From positions 124,643 through 188,642 of the forward strand of contig NZ_NXGV01000001.1 of assembly GCF_002407605.1 (NCBI RefSeq): a DNA stretch of 64,000 nt. The letters are read 5' to 3'. Position 1 is the first letter of the stretch. Every line of letters starts with the position of its first letter. The notes under the pieces are model-generated. The model was not told the origin of the DNA. It did not search any database and was given only the letters and a program-made list of their open reading frames with translations. The DNA is from Marinobacter sp. ANT_B65. GTDB lineage: Bacteria; Pseudomonadota; Gammaproteobacteria; Pseudomonadales; Oleiphilaceae. Shown in pieces: positions 34,275 through 45,726 of this stretch. Made by a program: the position numbers and the translations under genes.

Positions 34275-36935
34275 ATGTACCAGGATGATGATCCCATTGA
34301 AACCGGTGAATGGCTTGATGCGCTTGAGTCGCTGATAGAGAACGAAGGTATAGACCGGGTAAAGTATATTCTTGAGCGGCTCTCTGAACGTGCCAGCCGG
34401 GATGGCACGGAGTTGCCGTACTCAATTACGACCCCGTTCCGAAATACCATTCCTTTAACCGAGGAAGCCCGGATGCCGGGTGACCTGTTTATGGAGCGAC
34501 GAATTCGCTCTTTAATCCGCTGGAACGCAATGGCGATGGTTGTGCGGGCCAACAAGCGCCCGGGTGATCTGGGTGGCCATATCTCCACTTTCTCGTCAGC
34601 AGCCACGTTGTACGATGTTGGCTTTAATTACTTTTTTCATGGTGGTGACGAGAATCGTGAGTCAGACCTTGTGTATTTTCAGGGTCACGCTGCGCCGGGC
34701 ATTTATGCCCGCTCTTATCTTGAAGGCCGGTTCGAAGAATCGCAACTGGACAAATACCGCGAGGAAGTCGATGGCGGTGGTTTGTCATCCTACCCTCATC
34801 CCTGGCTGATGCCGGACTATTGGCAGTTCCCCACTGTGTCTATGGGGCTGGGGCCGATTCAGGGTATTTATCAGGCGCACATCATGAAGTATCTCGATAG
34901 CCGTGAGCTGGTCGAGATGGGGGACAGGAAAGTCTGGTGTTTCCTCGGTGATGGCGAGTGTGACGAGCCTGAAACCCTGGGGTGTATCTCCAAAGCGGGG
35001 CGTGAAAAGCTCGACAACCTGGTGTTTGTGGTGAACTGCAACCTGCAGCGCCTGGACGGCCCGGTACGCGGGAATGGCAAAATCATTCAGGAGCTCGAAG
35101 GTTCCTTCCGCGGTGCTGGCTGGAACGTAATCAAGGTGGTTTGGGGTCGTATGTGGGACCCGCTGTTCGAGAAAGATGAAGACGGCACCATGCAGCGTGC
35201 CATGGATGAAGTGGTCGACGGTGAGCTGCAAAGTTTTACTAACGCTGGCCCTGCGGCGACGCGAAAGCAGTTCTTTGGCAAATATCCCAAGCTCGCCAAG
35301 ATGGTTGAGAACTGGACTGACGATGATATCAACAAGCTTAACCGTGGTGGCCACGACCCATACAAAGTCTACGCCGCCTATAAGAAGGCAGCTACCGAAG
35401 CGAATGGCCGGCCCACTGTTATTCTGGCCCACACTATCAAAGGCTATGGCTTTGGCGCGGCAGGAGAAGCCACCAATACGGCTCACTCACTGAAGAAACT
35501 GGATACTGAAACTCTGAAATCTTTCCGTGATCGTTTTGCGATTCCGCTGAAAGATGAAGAGCTTGACGAAGTGCCATACTACCGTCCGGCGCCGGACAGC
35601 CCTGAGCTGGTGTATATGAAGAAGCGCCGGCAGGACCTGGGTGGATTCTATCCCAAGCGCCGTAAAGACAGTCAGCCGCTGAAAATTCCTGACCTGGATA
35701 TTTTCAAGCAGGTTCTGGAAGGCTCCAACGACCGTGAAATTTCTACCACTATGTCGTTTGTGCGTATTCTGAGTGCGCTGGTAAAAGACAAGCGCGTGGG
35801 TAAGCGGGTTGTGCCGATTGTTCCTGATGAGGCCCGTACTTTTGGCATGGAAGGAATGTTCCGCCAGCTGGGTATCTATACCTCGGAAGGGCAGAAATAT
35901 GTGCCGCAGGACCGTGATCAGATCATGTATTACCGTGAAGATAAAAAGGGTCAGATTCTGCAGGAAGGCATCAACGAAGGCGGCTCAATGGCGGCCTGGA
36001 TTGCAGCTGCAACATCTTACAGCACTAATAATTTCCCGCTGATACCCTTTTACGCGTTTTACTCGATGTTCGGTTTTCAGCGGGTTGGCGATCTGGCATG
36101 GGCGGCTGGGGACATACAGGCCCGAGGCTTCCTGATTGGTGGTACCGCCGGGCGCACCACGCTGAACGGTGAGGGTTTGCAGCATCAGGATGGTCACAGC
36201 CATATTCTGGCCAATACCATTCCCAACTGTAAAGCCTACGACCCTGCTTATGCCTACGAGATGGCGGTGGTTATCCACCACGGTATGAAGGAAATGTACG
36301 AAGACAACAAGAATGTCTACTACTACCTGACTATGGAAAACGAGAACTACGTGCAGCCGCCAATGCCTGAAGGGTGTGAAGAAGGCATTATCAAGGGCAT
36401 GTACAAGTTCAACTCGGTTGAGGCAAAAGGCAAAACCAAGTTGCGGGTTCAGCTGTTGGGCTCCGGCGCCATCATGAACGAAGTGACTGCGGCGGCTGAA
36501 CTGTTGAAAGACGATTGGGGTGTCAGCTCTGATGTATGGAGTGTTACCAGCTTCAACGAACTGGCCCGTGACGGGCAGCACGTAGAGCGCTGGAACCTGA
36601 TGCATCCGGATGACAAGGGCCGCAAGGCTTACGTTACCCAATGTCTGGAAAATCAGGTTGGCCCGGTGGTGTCGTCTACCGACTACGTTAAGTTGCACTC
36701 GGAACAGTTGCGGGCATTTATTCCTAAAACTTTCCTGACGCTGGGTACGGATGGTTTTGGCCGCAGCGATACCCGTGAAAAACTGCGTGATTTCTTTGAG
36801 GTTGATCGTTACCACGTTGCCGTAGCGGCGTTGTCCGCTCTGGCTAAAGACGGTGAGGTCAAGCACGAGCAGGTTCTTGAGGCCATGCGCAAGTACGGAA
36901 TCGATCGCAATAAACCGAACCCCGCGCACCGCTAA
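34275..36935 (+). CDS. aceE: Pyruvate dehydrogenase E1 component, homodimeric
   Basis: Thiamine-diphosphate enzyme that decarboxylates pyruvate and acetylates the lipoyl groups of AceF. The 886-residue product matches E. coli AceE (887). It shows the typical N-terminal start (DPIETGEWLDALESLIENEG), the TPP motif beginning GDGECDEPE (225 onward) and ending NLQRLDGPVRGN, and the C-terminal transketolase-like domain. ATG 34275 follows a strong GGGGGGAGG; a TTG three bases earlier is in frame but less likely. aceF begins 10 bases after the stop. No pdhR gene or dihydrolipoamide dehydrogenase gene is in the window. Confidence 0.97.
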   Translation: MYQDDDPIETGEWLDALESLIENEGIDRVKYILERLSERASRDGTELPYSITTPFRNTIPLTEEARMPGDLFMERRIRSLIRWNAMAMVVRANKRPGDLGGHISTFSSAATLYDVGFNYFFHGGDENRESDLVYFQGHAAPGIYARSYLEGRFEESQLDKYREEVDGGGLSSYPHPWLMPDYWQFPTVSMGLGPIQGIYQAHIMKYLDSRELVEMGDRKVWCFLGDGECDEPETLGCISKAGREKLDNLVFVVNCNLQRLDGPVRGNGKIIQELEGSFRGAGWNVIKVVWGRMWDPLFEKDEDGTMQRAMDEVVDGELQSFTNAGPAATRKQFFGKYPKLAKMVENWTDDDINKLNRGGHDPYKVYAAYKKAATEANGRPTVILAHTIKGYGFGAAGEATNTAHSLKKLDTETLKSFRDRFAIPLKDEELDEVPYYRPAPDSPELVYMKKRRQDLGGFYPKRRKDSQPLKIPDLDIFKQVLEGSNDREISTTMSFVRILSALVKDKRVGKRVVPIVPDEARTFGMEGMFRQLGIYTSEGQKYVPQDRDQIMYYREDKKGQILQEGINEGGSMAAWIAAATSYSTNNFPLIPFYAFYSMFGFQRVGDLAWAAGDIQARGFLIGGTAGRTTLNGEGLQHQDGHSHILANTIPNCKAYDPAYAYEMAVVIHHGMKEMYEDNKNVYYYLTMENENYVQPPMPEGCEEGIIKGMYKFNSVEAKGKTKLRVQLLGSGAIMNEVTAAAELLKDDWGVSSDVWSVTSFNELARDGQHVERWNLMHPDDKGRKAYVTQCLENQVGPVVSSTDYVKLHSEQLRAFIPKTFLTLGTDGFGRSDTREKLRDFFEVDRYHVAVAALSALAKDGEVKHEQVLEAMRKYGIDRNKPNPAHR

Positions 36936-36945
36936 GGAGACCGCT

Positions 36946-38601
36946 ATGAGTGAACAGGAAATCAGGGTCCCGGATCTTGGCGGGGCAGACGAAGTTGAGG
37001 TTATTGAACTTCTGGTAAGTGCCGGAGATTCGGTTGAGGCAGAAGATCCGATTCTGACAGTTGAAACAGACAAGGCCTCTGTAGAGTTGCCGTCCCCCGG
37101 CGCCGGCAAGATCATCAAGCTCACCGTCAAGGTAGGTGACAAGGTCAAGGAAGGCGACGTTGTGGGTACCATGGAGTCCAGTGGCGATTCAGCTGGCGCT
37201 ACTGAAGGCTCAGGCAGCCAGCCTGAACAGAAACCCGAAGAGGCGCCGGAGGCCAGGCAGGAAAGCAAGCCTGCACCGAAGAAGCAGTCTGGTGGTTCCC
37301 GGAAGGAAACCGTGCTTGTTCCGCCGCTGGATGGTATGGAAAAGGTTCCGGTTATCGAAATCAACGTGTCTGAAGGCGATGTCATTGAGGCAGATGATGC
37401 CTTGGTGACTGTTGAATCCGATAAAGCGTCCATGGAAATTCCGTCACCATACGGCGGCAAAGTGGTCAAGATTCTGGTGGCTGAAGGCGATAAGCTGTCT
37501 GAAGGCGACAAGCTGCTTGAGCTTATGATTGAAGGCGGCGAAGGCGAAGATCAAGACGAAGAACCCGATGGCGTGTCTGAGGCTGTTCCCGCTCAGGATG
37601 AAAAATCTGAAGCCAAAGCTGACGAGAAGGTACAGGGTAAAGAGCCTGCGCCACAGTCTCAGGGCTCAGTTTATGAGCCGCCAGGATCTGGCTCCAAGGT
37701 TCATGCTGGCCCTGCGGTGCGCAAGCTGGCCCGGGAGTTGGGTGCGGACATGACGCGCATCAAAGGCTCTGGTCCAAAAGGCCGGATCCTGAAGGACGAT
37801 GTTCAGACCTATGTGAAGAGCCAGTTACAGCAGGCTCAGCAGAGTGGTTCAGTAGCTAGTGGCTCCGGTATCCCGGGCGTTAAGCTGCCGGACTTCAGTC
37901 AGTTTGGTGACATTCAGAAAGAAACCATGTCGCGGATGATGGCTGTAACAGCTGCCAACATGCAGCGTAGCTGGTTGAATGTGCCCCACGTAACCCAGTT
38001 TGAGGACGCGGACATCACCGATATGGAAGCGTTCCGCAAATCGCAGAAAGCTGCCGGTGAGAAGAAAGGCGTGAAGATGACGCCTCTGCCATTCCTGCTG
38101 AAGGCCTGTGCAACGGCACTTGCGGAGCTGCCCCAGTTCAATGTGTCTCTGGATATGGAGCGTAAAGAGGTTATCCGGAAACAGTACATCCATATTGGTA
38201 TTGCTGTTGATACGCCAAATGGATTGATGGTCCCGGTGATTCGCGATGTGGACAAGAAGGGTCTCTGGGAGCTGGCGGCAGAAAGTGCAGAGCTTGCCCA
38301 GAAAGCCCGGGACAAGAAGCTGAAACCCGCAGAAATGCAGGGAGCCTGTTTCACTATCACAAGCCTGGGTGGTATCGGTGGCACAGCGTTTACGCCTATC
38401 GTGAATGCGCCGGAAGTAGCAATTCTCGGTGTCTCCAGGGCGGCGATGAAGCCGGTCTGGGACGGCAGTGAATTTCAGCCAAGGCTGATGTTGCCGCTGT
38501 CGCTGTCCTACGATCACAGGGCGGTGAACGGGGCTGACGCAGCGCGATTCACATCGTTGCTTGGTCAGCTTCTTGGAGATATTCGCACCTTGTTGCTGTA
38601 A
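36946..38601 (+). CDS. aceF: Pyruvate dehydrogenase E2, dihydrolipoyl acetyltransferase
   Basis: Core of the pyruvate dehydrogenase complex; transfers acetyl from lipoate to CoA. The 551-residue product has two lipoyl domains with modified lysines in ETDKAS (Lys43) and ESDKAS (Lys160), joined by flexible Ala/Pro/Glu/Lys-rich linkers. Next come a peripheral subunit-binding domain (GPAVRKLARELGADMTRIKGSG-like, ~247-285) and the catalytic domain ending with DHRAVNGADAARF. Two lipoyl domains, rather than the three of E. coli, is common in Pseudomonas relatives. ATG 36946 follows AAGGAGA; an upstream frame into aceE (36853) is rejected. Confidence 0.96.
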   Translation: MSEQEIRVPDLGGADEVEVIELLVSAGDSVEAEDPILTVETDKASVELPSPGAGKIIKLTVKVGDKVKEGDVVGTMESSGDSAGATEGSGSQPEQKPEEAPEARQESKPAPKKQSGGSRKETVLVPPLDGMEKVPVIEINVSEGDVIEADDALVTVESDKASMEIPSPYGGKVVKILVAEGDKLSEGDKLLELMIEGGEGEDQDEEPDGVSEAVPAQDEKSEAKADEKVQGKEPAPQSQGSVYEPPGSGSKVHAGPAVRKLARELGADMTRIKGSGPKGRILKDDVQTYVKSQLQQAQQSGSVASGSGIPGVKLPDFSQFGDIQKETMSRMMAVTAANMQRSWLNVPHVTQFEDADITDMEAFRKSQKAAGEKKGVKMTPLPFLLKACATALAELPQFNVSLDMERKEVIRKQYIHIGIAVDTPNGLMVPVIRDVDKKGLWELAAESAELAQKARDKKLKPAEMQGACFTITSLGGIGGTAFTPIVNAPEVAILGVSRAAMKPVWDGSEFQPRLMLPLSLSYDHRAVNGADAARFTSLLGQLLGDIRTLLL

Positions 38602-38679
38602 GGAGTTGATGCTGGTTTCTGATCCGGCTCAACAAGCGTTGGCTGAAACCCGTTAAACTCGTAATCTTAAAAAGGATCA

Positions 38680-38709
38680 GGGGGTGCAGAGCAATCTGCA
38701 CCCCCTTTT
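38680..38709 (+). terminator. Terminator after aceF
   Basis: GGGGGTGCAGA, tetraloop GCAA, TCTGCACCCCC: a perfect 11-bp stem followed by TTTTC. Confidence 0.88.
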
Positions 38710-38757
38710 CTGTCGTGTCAGCAAAGAGCAGGCAGGGTTTTCCTGTCGGGAGTCCAT

Positions 38758-39276
38758 ATGAGCAGTGAGCTGAACCTCGCAGCGATTATCTACGATAACG
38801 ATGACCAGCCCGTCGATGCCTTGTTGCATACGCTTGCTGCCAACCTTAACCAACGTGGTCGCAGGGTGGCCGGATTGGCTATGGCAATAAATGAGCAGGG
38901 CCTGCGGCGTGAGCCTATGGCATTGCAGGATCTGGAAACCGGATGTGAATATTCCATTGCGCAGAACCTGGGGGCAGAATCACAGTCCTGCTGTCTTGAT
39001 CCTTATGGTCTTGCAGAGGCGACTGGTGTGCTGCGCTCCCTGCTGAATAATCCTCCCGGGCTGGCTATCGTGAACCGGTTTGGGCAGCAGGAGATAGATG
39101 GCAAAGGCTGTCGTGCTGAGTTTCTTCAGTTACTTGATGCGGGCATACCTGTGCTGACTGTGGTGAGGCGCAAATTTCTGCATCAGTGGCAGGAGTTTTG
39201 TGGCGGGGAAGCGGTTGATCTTCCGTTTTCTGAAACGGCGGTGCAGCAGTGGTGTGATGAGGTTTTGAAAAAGTAA
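38758..39276 (+). CDS. DUF2478 family protein
   Basis: A 172-residue cytosolic protein fitting DUF2478: start LAAIIYDNDDQPVDALL, then RGRRVAGLAMAINEQGLRR, a middle SCCLDPYGLAEATG, then LAIVNRFGQQEIDGKGCRAEF and AGIPVLTVV. The family looks like an NTPase-type alpha/beta fold lacking a standard P-loop, and members often lie near molybdenum or metal transport genes; no such gene is seen here. GGGAG precedes ATG 38758. It stands alone between the aceF terminator and a convergent hairpin. The function is unknown. Confidence 0.8.
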   Translation: MSSELNLAAIIYDNDDQPVDALLHTLAANLNQRGRRVAGLAMAINEQGLRREPMALQDLETGCEYSIAQNLGAESQSCCLDPYGLAEATGVLRSLLNNPPGLAIVNRFGQQEIDGKGCRAEFLQLLDAGIPVLTVVRRKFLHQWQEFCGGEAVDLPFSETAVQQWCDEVLKK

Positions 39277-39284
39277 GGCCAGAA

Positions 39285-39318
39285 ACAGATACGCCCCGGA
39301 AGACCGGGGCGTATCTGT
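39285..39318. terminator. Perfect 15-bp hairpin between convergent genes, no T run
   Basis: ACAGATACGCCCCGG (39285-39299), loop AAGA, CCGGGGCGTATCTGT (39304-39318). It sits 9 bases after the DUF2478 stop and 24 bases beyond the porin stop. Neither side has a run of T, so it is not a standard intrinsic terminator. It may protect 3' ends from exonucleases or stop transcription together with another factor. Confidence 0.6.
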
Positions 39319-39341
39319 ACTAGCTAGCTGAACAGTACGAT

Positions 39342-40472
39342 TTAGAAGTTGTACTGAGCTGCGAACAGCAGGCGGCTTGCGTCGCCGTCGTCACCATTCT
39401 GAACTTCGCGCATACCATACTGGTATTCAACGCCCATCATGACGTTTTTGACCGGAGTCCATTTGTAGTTTGCCATAACAGCTGATACTGATTCAGTGTC
39501 GCCAGCAGTGATCGCGCCGCCTGAGTCTGCAACAGCGTCGTCCAGATCTACTTCAACCATACCGTAGCCGATGTTGATGCTGCGGCCATTGCCGATGTTG
39601 AAGCCTGCACCAATGCTGCCGCCGTAGCCGGAGATGGCTTCTACATCGCCACTGCCGTCAACGTAAGCACTGGCGGTGCCAGAGCGGTACAGGTAGCTGC
39701 TTGCGCCATCTGTGTAGCTCAGGGTGCCTTGCAGGGTGATCATGTCTGAAACCGCGATTTTACCAGCTACGAAGGTTGCGAAACCCATAGTGCTGTCATC
39801 GGTTGTTCCAGTGTCATAGCCTACTTGCTGGGCCAGGACGGCTGCAGAGTAAGACATTCCGCCAGAGCTATCTTCGATACGCGCAGTCAGAGCTGGCATG
39901 CCATCTTTTTTCGCGCCGCCAGCAAGTGAGTTCTGCGGTTGCTCTGCAGAGAAAGAGAAAGGTCCGGTGGTATAACGCAGCTGCGCGGTACGAGACTGGT
40001 AACCAGCCAGGCCGGGCAGTGAGTCAAAGTCCAGGGTAGAGGTGCTGCCGACAAAGCTGGTGAAGTTAGACCAGGTCTGACCCGCCAGAACGCCGTTGTA
40101 TGAACCGTAGGCATGGCGCAGACGCAGAGAACCGCCGCCGCTGCCACGGAAATCGCCTTCAACGTTGAAAGTAACGCCTTCAGTGCTGGTTGTTTTCACG
40201 CCGATACGGCTTTGAAACGCGTCAGCGCCGAAATAGCCAGTTGGCTCGTTGTTTTCAGCAGCGCCCACGTTAATGGCGTTGTAGTTGAATGACCGGGTTG
40301 ATGATGCGGCATTCTCATCAATATCATAGCTTGCTTTAAGGCTTGCGTAACCGTAGATGCTGGTGTTCCAGCCGCCTGCGTCAAAGCTTACAGCGCTTGC
40401 GTGACCAGCCATACCAAATACTGCCACGGCCGCGGTCGCACGAATGGCCATTCTCAATTTGTTGCTTTGCAT
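39342..40472 (-). CDS. Outer-membrane porin, DcaP-like
   Basis: A 376-residue porin with signal peptide MQSNKLRMAIRATAAVAVFGMAGHASA and a mature beta-barrel of alternating strands ending in Phe (LLFAAQYNF). The stretch GQTWSNFTSF followed by TLDFDSLPG resembles DcaP-family porins, which pass dicarboxylic and other small organic acids; the substrate here is unknown. ATG 40472 was chosen for the signal peptide, with GGAG upstream; a GTG at 40487 is in frame. The strong compact promoter (40521-40549) suggests high expression. The adjacent arginine-catabolism operon is divergent. Confidence 0.88.
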   Translation of the reverse strand: MQSNKLRMAIRATAAVAVFGMAGHASAVSFDAGGWNTSIYGYASLKASYDIDENAASSTRSFNYNAINVGAAENNEPTGYFGADAFQSRIGVKTTSTEGVTFNVEGDFRGSGGGSLRLRHAYGSYNGVLAGQTWSNFTSFVGSTSTLDFDSLPGLAGYQSRTAQLRYTTGPFSFSAEQPQNSLAGGAKKDGMPALTARIEDSSGGMSYSAAVLAQQVGYDTGTTDDSTMGFATFVAGKIAVSDMITLQGTLSYTDGASSYLYRSGTASAYVDGSGDVEAISGYGGSIGAGFNIGNGRSINIGYGMVEVDLDDAVADSGGAITAGDTESVSAVMANYKWTPVKNVMMGVEYQYGMREVQNGDDGDASRLLFAAQYNF

Positions 40473-40879
40473 TGTTGTTGTCTCCACACATTAGACATTT
40501 TTTTTGTAGGACCCACGGACAAGATAGTTACCATTGCATGACAATTCAAATAAATTTGCATCACGCTTAGACAAAGGTCTATGAAAGCTTTCTGTTTCTA
40601 TACAGTTATCTGCGCGCTTTTTCGGGTATTAACCTGGGTTCATGGCACGTGAAAAACTGTGCTTTAGTGCAATTTATATTCGCATTTTCCGATATTGAGG
40701 CTACCAAAGGCAGTTCGTTCCACGGCCGGATTAACGAAATCGGCACCCGCTTCTGGCCTGGCGGATGTGCTCGGGCCGTGAGTGGCGTGTTATAGTCAAT
40801 CGATCCGCACACCTACGTACTTGCCCCCGCTGGCAACTCTACTATTTTGTAGGTTTAACTGCTTTCCTGAGAGAGACCC
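40473..40879. other. Divergent intergenic region between porin and aruC
   Basis: 407 bases without a supported gene. It contains the porin promoter (40521-40549) and, on the + strand, a TATAGT -10 candidate at 40791-40796 with no good -35, consistent with an activator-dependent aru promoter (ArgR controls these genes in Pseudomonas). No ArgR site was firmly identified. Confidence 0.5.
40521..40549 (-). promoter_or_regulatory. Promoter of the porin gene
   Basis: On the - strand TTGAAT (40549-40544), exactly 17 bases, then TATCTT (40526-40521), about 50 bases before the porin ATG. Confidence 0.6.
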
Positions 40880-42094
40880 ATGAACAAAGAACCTGTCAGC
40901 CGCGAACTTTTTGATGAAGTCATGGTGCCCAACTACGCCCCCGGATCGATTATTCCGGTGCGAGGCGAGGGTTCCCGGATATGGGATCAGGACGGCCGTG
41001 AGTTCATAGATCTGCAGGGTGGCATTGCCGTGAACTGTCTCGGGCATGCACATCCAGGGCTGGTTGGGGCGCTGCAGGATCAGTCGCAGAAAATCTGGCA
41101 CCTGTCCAATGTGATGACCAATGAACCAGCTTTGCGGCTGGCGAAAACCCTGTGCGACCTGACGTTTGCTGAACGCATATTTTTTGCCAACTCCGGAGGC
41201 GAGGCTAATGAAGCTGCCTTCAAGCTTGCGCGCCGTTACAGCTGGGAACACACAGGGCCGGAAAAGCACGAGATTATCTCCTTTAAAAATGCATTTCATG
41301 GACGCACTCTGTTCACTGTAGCCGTCGGCGGTCAGCCGAAATACCTTGAAGGCTTCGAACCCGCGCCGGGCGGTATTCACCATGCAGACTTCAACGATCT
41401 CGAATCAGTCAGGAAACTGATTTCGAAAGAGAAGACCTGCGCTGTGGTTGTAGAGCCAATTCAGGGCGAAAGCGGGGTAGTCCCTGCAGACCCGGAATTC
41501 CTGAAGGGGCTGCGCAAGCTTTGCGACGATAACGATGCGCTGCTGATTTTTGATGAGGTCCAGTCTGGCGTAGGCCGTACAGGTTATCTTTATGCCTACG
41601 AAATGTACGGTGTGGTGCCTGACATTCTAACCAGTGCCAAGGGGCTGGGTGGTGGCTTCCCCGTTTCGGCGATGCTGACCACAGCGAAAGTTGCAGCCAG
41701 CCTTGAAGTGGGTACGCACGGCAGCACATACGGAGGTAATGCGCTTGCCTGTGCTGTGGCTCAGAAGGTCATGGATACGGTAAGTCAGCCAGAAATACTC
41801 AAAGGCGTGAAAGCCCGTTCTGAGCATCTGCGTAAAGGTATGATGGATATCGGGGAGCGTTACGGGATTTTCAGTGAGGTTCGCGGGGCAGGGCTTCTGC
41901 TGGGCTGTGTGCTGACTGACAAGTGGCAGGGCAAGGCCAAGGATTTCCTGAACGCAGGTCTGGATGAAGGTGTGATGGTGCTGATTGCAGGTGCCAATGT
42001 GATCAGGCTCGCGCCTTCGCTGATTATTCCGGATACAGATATTGATGAGGCGCTTGAACGTTTTGAAGCGGCGGTGAAGAAACTCACTGCCTAG
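40880..42094 (+). CDS. aruC: Succinylornithine/acetylornithine transaminase
   Basis: PLP aminotransferase of the arginine succinyltransferase (AST) pathway, converting succinylornithine to succinylglutamate semialdehyde; related enzymes also act in arginine synthesis. The 404-residue class III aminotransferase has [15 protein letters not shown], the [12 protein letters not shown] region, [14 protein letters not shown] and the PLP Lys254 in [18 protein letters not shown] precedes ATG 40880. First gene of aruCFGDB, which is why the catabolic name is preferred. Confidence 0.92.
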   Translation: MNKEPVSRELFDEVMVPNYAPGSIIPVRGEGSRIWDQDGREFIDLQGGIAVNCLGHAHPGLVGALQDQSQKIWHLSNVMTNEPALRLAKTLCDLTFAERIFFANSGGEANEAAFKLARRYSWEHTGPEKHEIISFKNAFHGRTLFTVAVGGQPKYLEGFEPAPGGIHHADFNDLESVRKLISKEKTCAVVVEPIQGESGVVPADPEFLKGLRKLCDDNDALLIFDEVQSGVGRTGYLYAYEMYGVVPDILTSAKGLGGGFPVSAMLTTAKVAASLEVGTHGSTYGGNALACAVAQKVMDTVSQPEILKGVKARSEHLRKGMMDIGERYGIFSEVRGAGLLLGCVLTDKWQGKAKDFLNAGLDEGVMVLIAGANVIRLAPSLIIPDTDIDEALERFEAAVKKLTA

Positions 42095-42102
42095 GAGTTT
42101 AT

Positions 42103-43137
42103 ATGTGGCTGGTACGTCCGGCGTTGCCGGATGACGTGGACCAGATACTTGATATTGCGGGCGCGGCTGGTTCTGAAACGGCCCGCCTTTCCTCCACGTT
42201 ACCCAGGCAACGCGATGTTCTTGCGGAAAAAATAAATTATTCAATGGCTTCGCTCGCCGGCAATGTCACTACGGAGGCTGGCCGGCCAAAGCGGTTTTTG
42301 TTTGTACTGCAGAGCACGTCTACGGGCAGGATTCATGGCACTGCCGGCATAGATGCCCGGGCGGGTAATAGTCAGCCGTTCTATAACTACCGCCGTGACG
42401 CACTGATTCATGCCTCCCACGAACTTGGTGTTTCCAGCCGGGTCGATGTCCTTTACCCCAGTCATGCGCTGACTGATCAGACTTTGCTTTGCTCATTCTC
42501 CATTACGTCCGAACTGCGTAACACTGAAGCGTTTGAGCTTCTGTCCAGAGCCCGGATACTCTTCATTGCCGGGCACCGCGACTGGTTCACCTCGACTATT
42601 GCGGTCGAGATCCAGGGTGTTCAGCTGGAGGATGGCAGCGTTCCATTCTGGGACAGCCTGGGGCGCCATTTTTTCAATATGGATTTCGAAACCGCCGATC
42701 AGTATTCGGGCCTGCTCAGCAAAACCTTTATCGCTGAGCTCATGCCCCCTAACCCTGTGTATGTAACCCTGCTTTCAGAAGCTGCTCAGGCGTCAATTGG
42801 TCAACCCCATGAGCTGACTGTGCCGAATCTTGAACTCTTGCAGCGTGAAGGGTTTCGTGCCGGCAGCTACCTTGATATTTTCGACGGTGGCCCCGTTCTT
42901 GAGGCGCGCACGGATGCTTTGCGCACACTGGTCACCAGTCAGCCAAAAACGCTTCATGGTACGTTTGAAGATTGTGGTGATACCTGGCTGATCTCTGCGG
43001 GAGAGGGTTCCGGGTTCCGGTGCACCCTGGCCAAAGTATCGAATACGCTTGAAGGCACGCTCAAAGTGCCGGTGGGCGTCTGGAAGCTGCTGGGTAAGAC
43101 GGCTGGTGATGAAGTGAGGATAGCGCCATGCTGGTAA
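42103..43137 (+). CDS. aruF: Arginine N-succinyltransferase, alpha subunit
   Basis: With AruG forms the heteromeric arginine/ornithine N-succinyltransferase that opens the AST pathway. The 344-residue product belongs to the AstA family (start MWLVRPALPDDVDQILDIA; middle FYNYRRDALIHASHELGVSSRV; LGRHFFNMDFETADQYSGL; LDIFDGGPVLEARTD). It is clearly homologous to the next gene, showing an old tandem duplication as in Pseudomonas. It begins 8 bases after aruC and overlaps aruG by 10 bases. Confidence 0.93.
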   Translation: MWLVRPALPDDVDQILDIAGAAGSETARLSSTLPRQRDVLAEKINYSMASLAGNVTTEAGRPKRFLFVLQSTSTGRIHGTAGIDARAGNSQPFYNYRRDALIHASHELGVSSRVDVLYPSHALTDQTLLCSFSITSELRNTEAFELLSRARILFIAGHRDWFTSTIAVEIQGVQLEDGSVPFWDSLGRHFFNMDFETADQYSGLLSKTFIAELMPPNPVYVTLLSEAAQASIGQPHELTVPNLELLQREGFRAGSYLDIFDGGPVLEARTDALRTLVTSQPKTLHGTFEDCGDTWLISAGEGSGFRCTLAKVSNTLEGTLKVPVGVWKLLGKTAGDEVRIAPCW

Positions 43138-44192
43138 TCCGCCCGCTCCAGGAAACTGACCTTGAAGATCTTTATTGCATGGCACAGAAGGCTGGCAAGG
43201 GGTTGACGACACTGCCAGCCGATCGGGACCTGTTGCAACGCAAGATCAGTTCCGCCCGGGAAACTTTTAACCAACGCTGCGCTCCGGAGGCGGGTCTGTA
43301 CCTGTTTGCTCTGGAAGATACGGAAGCAGGGAAAATCGTAGGCATCAGTGGTATTCAGGCGCGAGTGGGCCTGGATGAGGTGTTCTATAATTACAGGCTC
43401 AGCGTGACGGTAAATGCTTCCAAAGAGCTGGGCGTTCACGTGCGTACGCCAACGCTGCATCTCACAAACGACATGACCGATACCAGCGAGATATGCTCCC
43501 TGCTCCTGTCCGATGACTATCAGGGCGGGGGGAACGGGTTGCTGCTCTCACGCTGCCGCTTCATGTACATGGATGAGTTCCGCAAGTATTTCTCGGAAAA
43601 GGTGTTTGCGGAAATGCGCGGGGTTTCTGACGAGCAGGGGCTGAGCCCTTTGTGGGATGCTTTGGGTCGCAAGTTTTTTGATATGAAGTTTACGGAAGCG
43701 GACATGCTTTCCGGGCTTGGTAATAAAGCTTTCATTGCAGAACTTATGCCTAAGTTCCCTATTTATTTGCCCATGCTCCCGGATTCGGCGCGCGAGGTTA
43801 TCGGCCAGGTTCATGGTAATACGGCGCCTGCACTGAAGATGTTGCAGGCCGAAGGGTTTAACTTTAATGGTCTGGTGGACATCTTTGATGGCGGTCCGGT
43901 GGTTGAAGCATTTGTGCGCACTATCCGCACAGTACGCGACAGCAGAAACCGGTATGCCATGATCACCAGCAAGGCGGTCGATCTGGACGTGCCGGCGGCT
44001 GAACGGGTGATGGTGTCCAATCGCTCGTTCCGTAATTTCCGTGTAACGACAGTGCCCGCCAGCTGCGTCCGCACAGATACTGTCAGCCTGCCTCCGGCTG
44101 TGGCGGAAGCCTTGCAGATTGAATCGGGTGATCTGGTCCGGCTGGCCCCCCTGAAAGACAGAGTCAAAACATCGGCAAGGGCGGCAGGCTGA
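43128..44192 (+). CDS. aruG: Arginine N-succinyltransferase, beta subunit
   Basis: Second AstA-family subunit, 354 residues: MLVIRPLQETDLEDLYCMAQ start, then FYNYRLSVTVNASKELGVHV, LGRKFFDMKFTEADMLSGLG, AELMPKFPIYLPML and DIFDGGPVVEAFVRTIRTVRDS. ATG 43128 overlaps the end of aruF, so subunit stoichiometry may be set by translational coupling. Succinyl-CoA is the expected acyl donor. Confidence 0.94.
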   Translation: MLVIRPLQETDLEDLYCMAQKAGKGLTTLPADRDLLQRKISSARETFNQRCAPEAGLYLFALEDTEAGKIVGISGIQARVGLDEVFYNYRLSVTVNASKELGVHVRTPTLHLTNDMTDTSEICSLLLSDDYQGGGNGLLLSRCRFMYMDEFRKYFSEKVFAEMRGVSDEQGLSPLWDALGRKFFDMKFTEADMLSGLGNKAFIAELMPKFPIYLPMLPDSAREVIGQVHGNTAPALKMLQAEGFNFNGLVDIFDGGPVVEAFVRTIRTVRDSRNRYAMITSKAVDLDVPAAERVMVSNRSFRNFRVTTVPASCVRTDTVSLPPAVAEALQIESGDLVRLAPLKDRVKTSARAAG

Positions 44193-45707
<1,515 letters not shown>

Positions 45708-45726
45708 ATGTACGGAACCCGAAGCC

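Noticed and set aside
35985..37511. A 508-codon - strand frame opposite aceE and aceF
   Set aside because: Low-complexity Ser/Pro-rich translation that mirrors the aceF linkers; no independent support.
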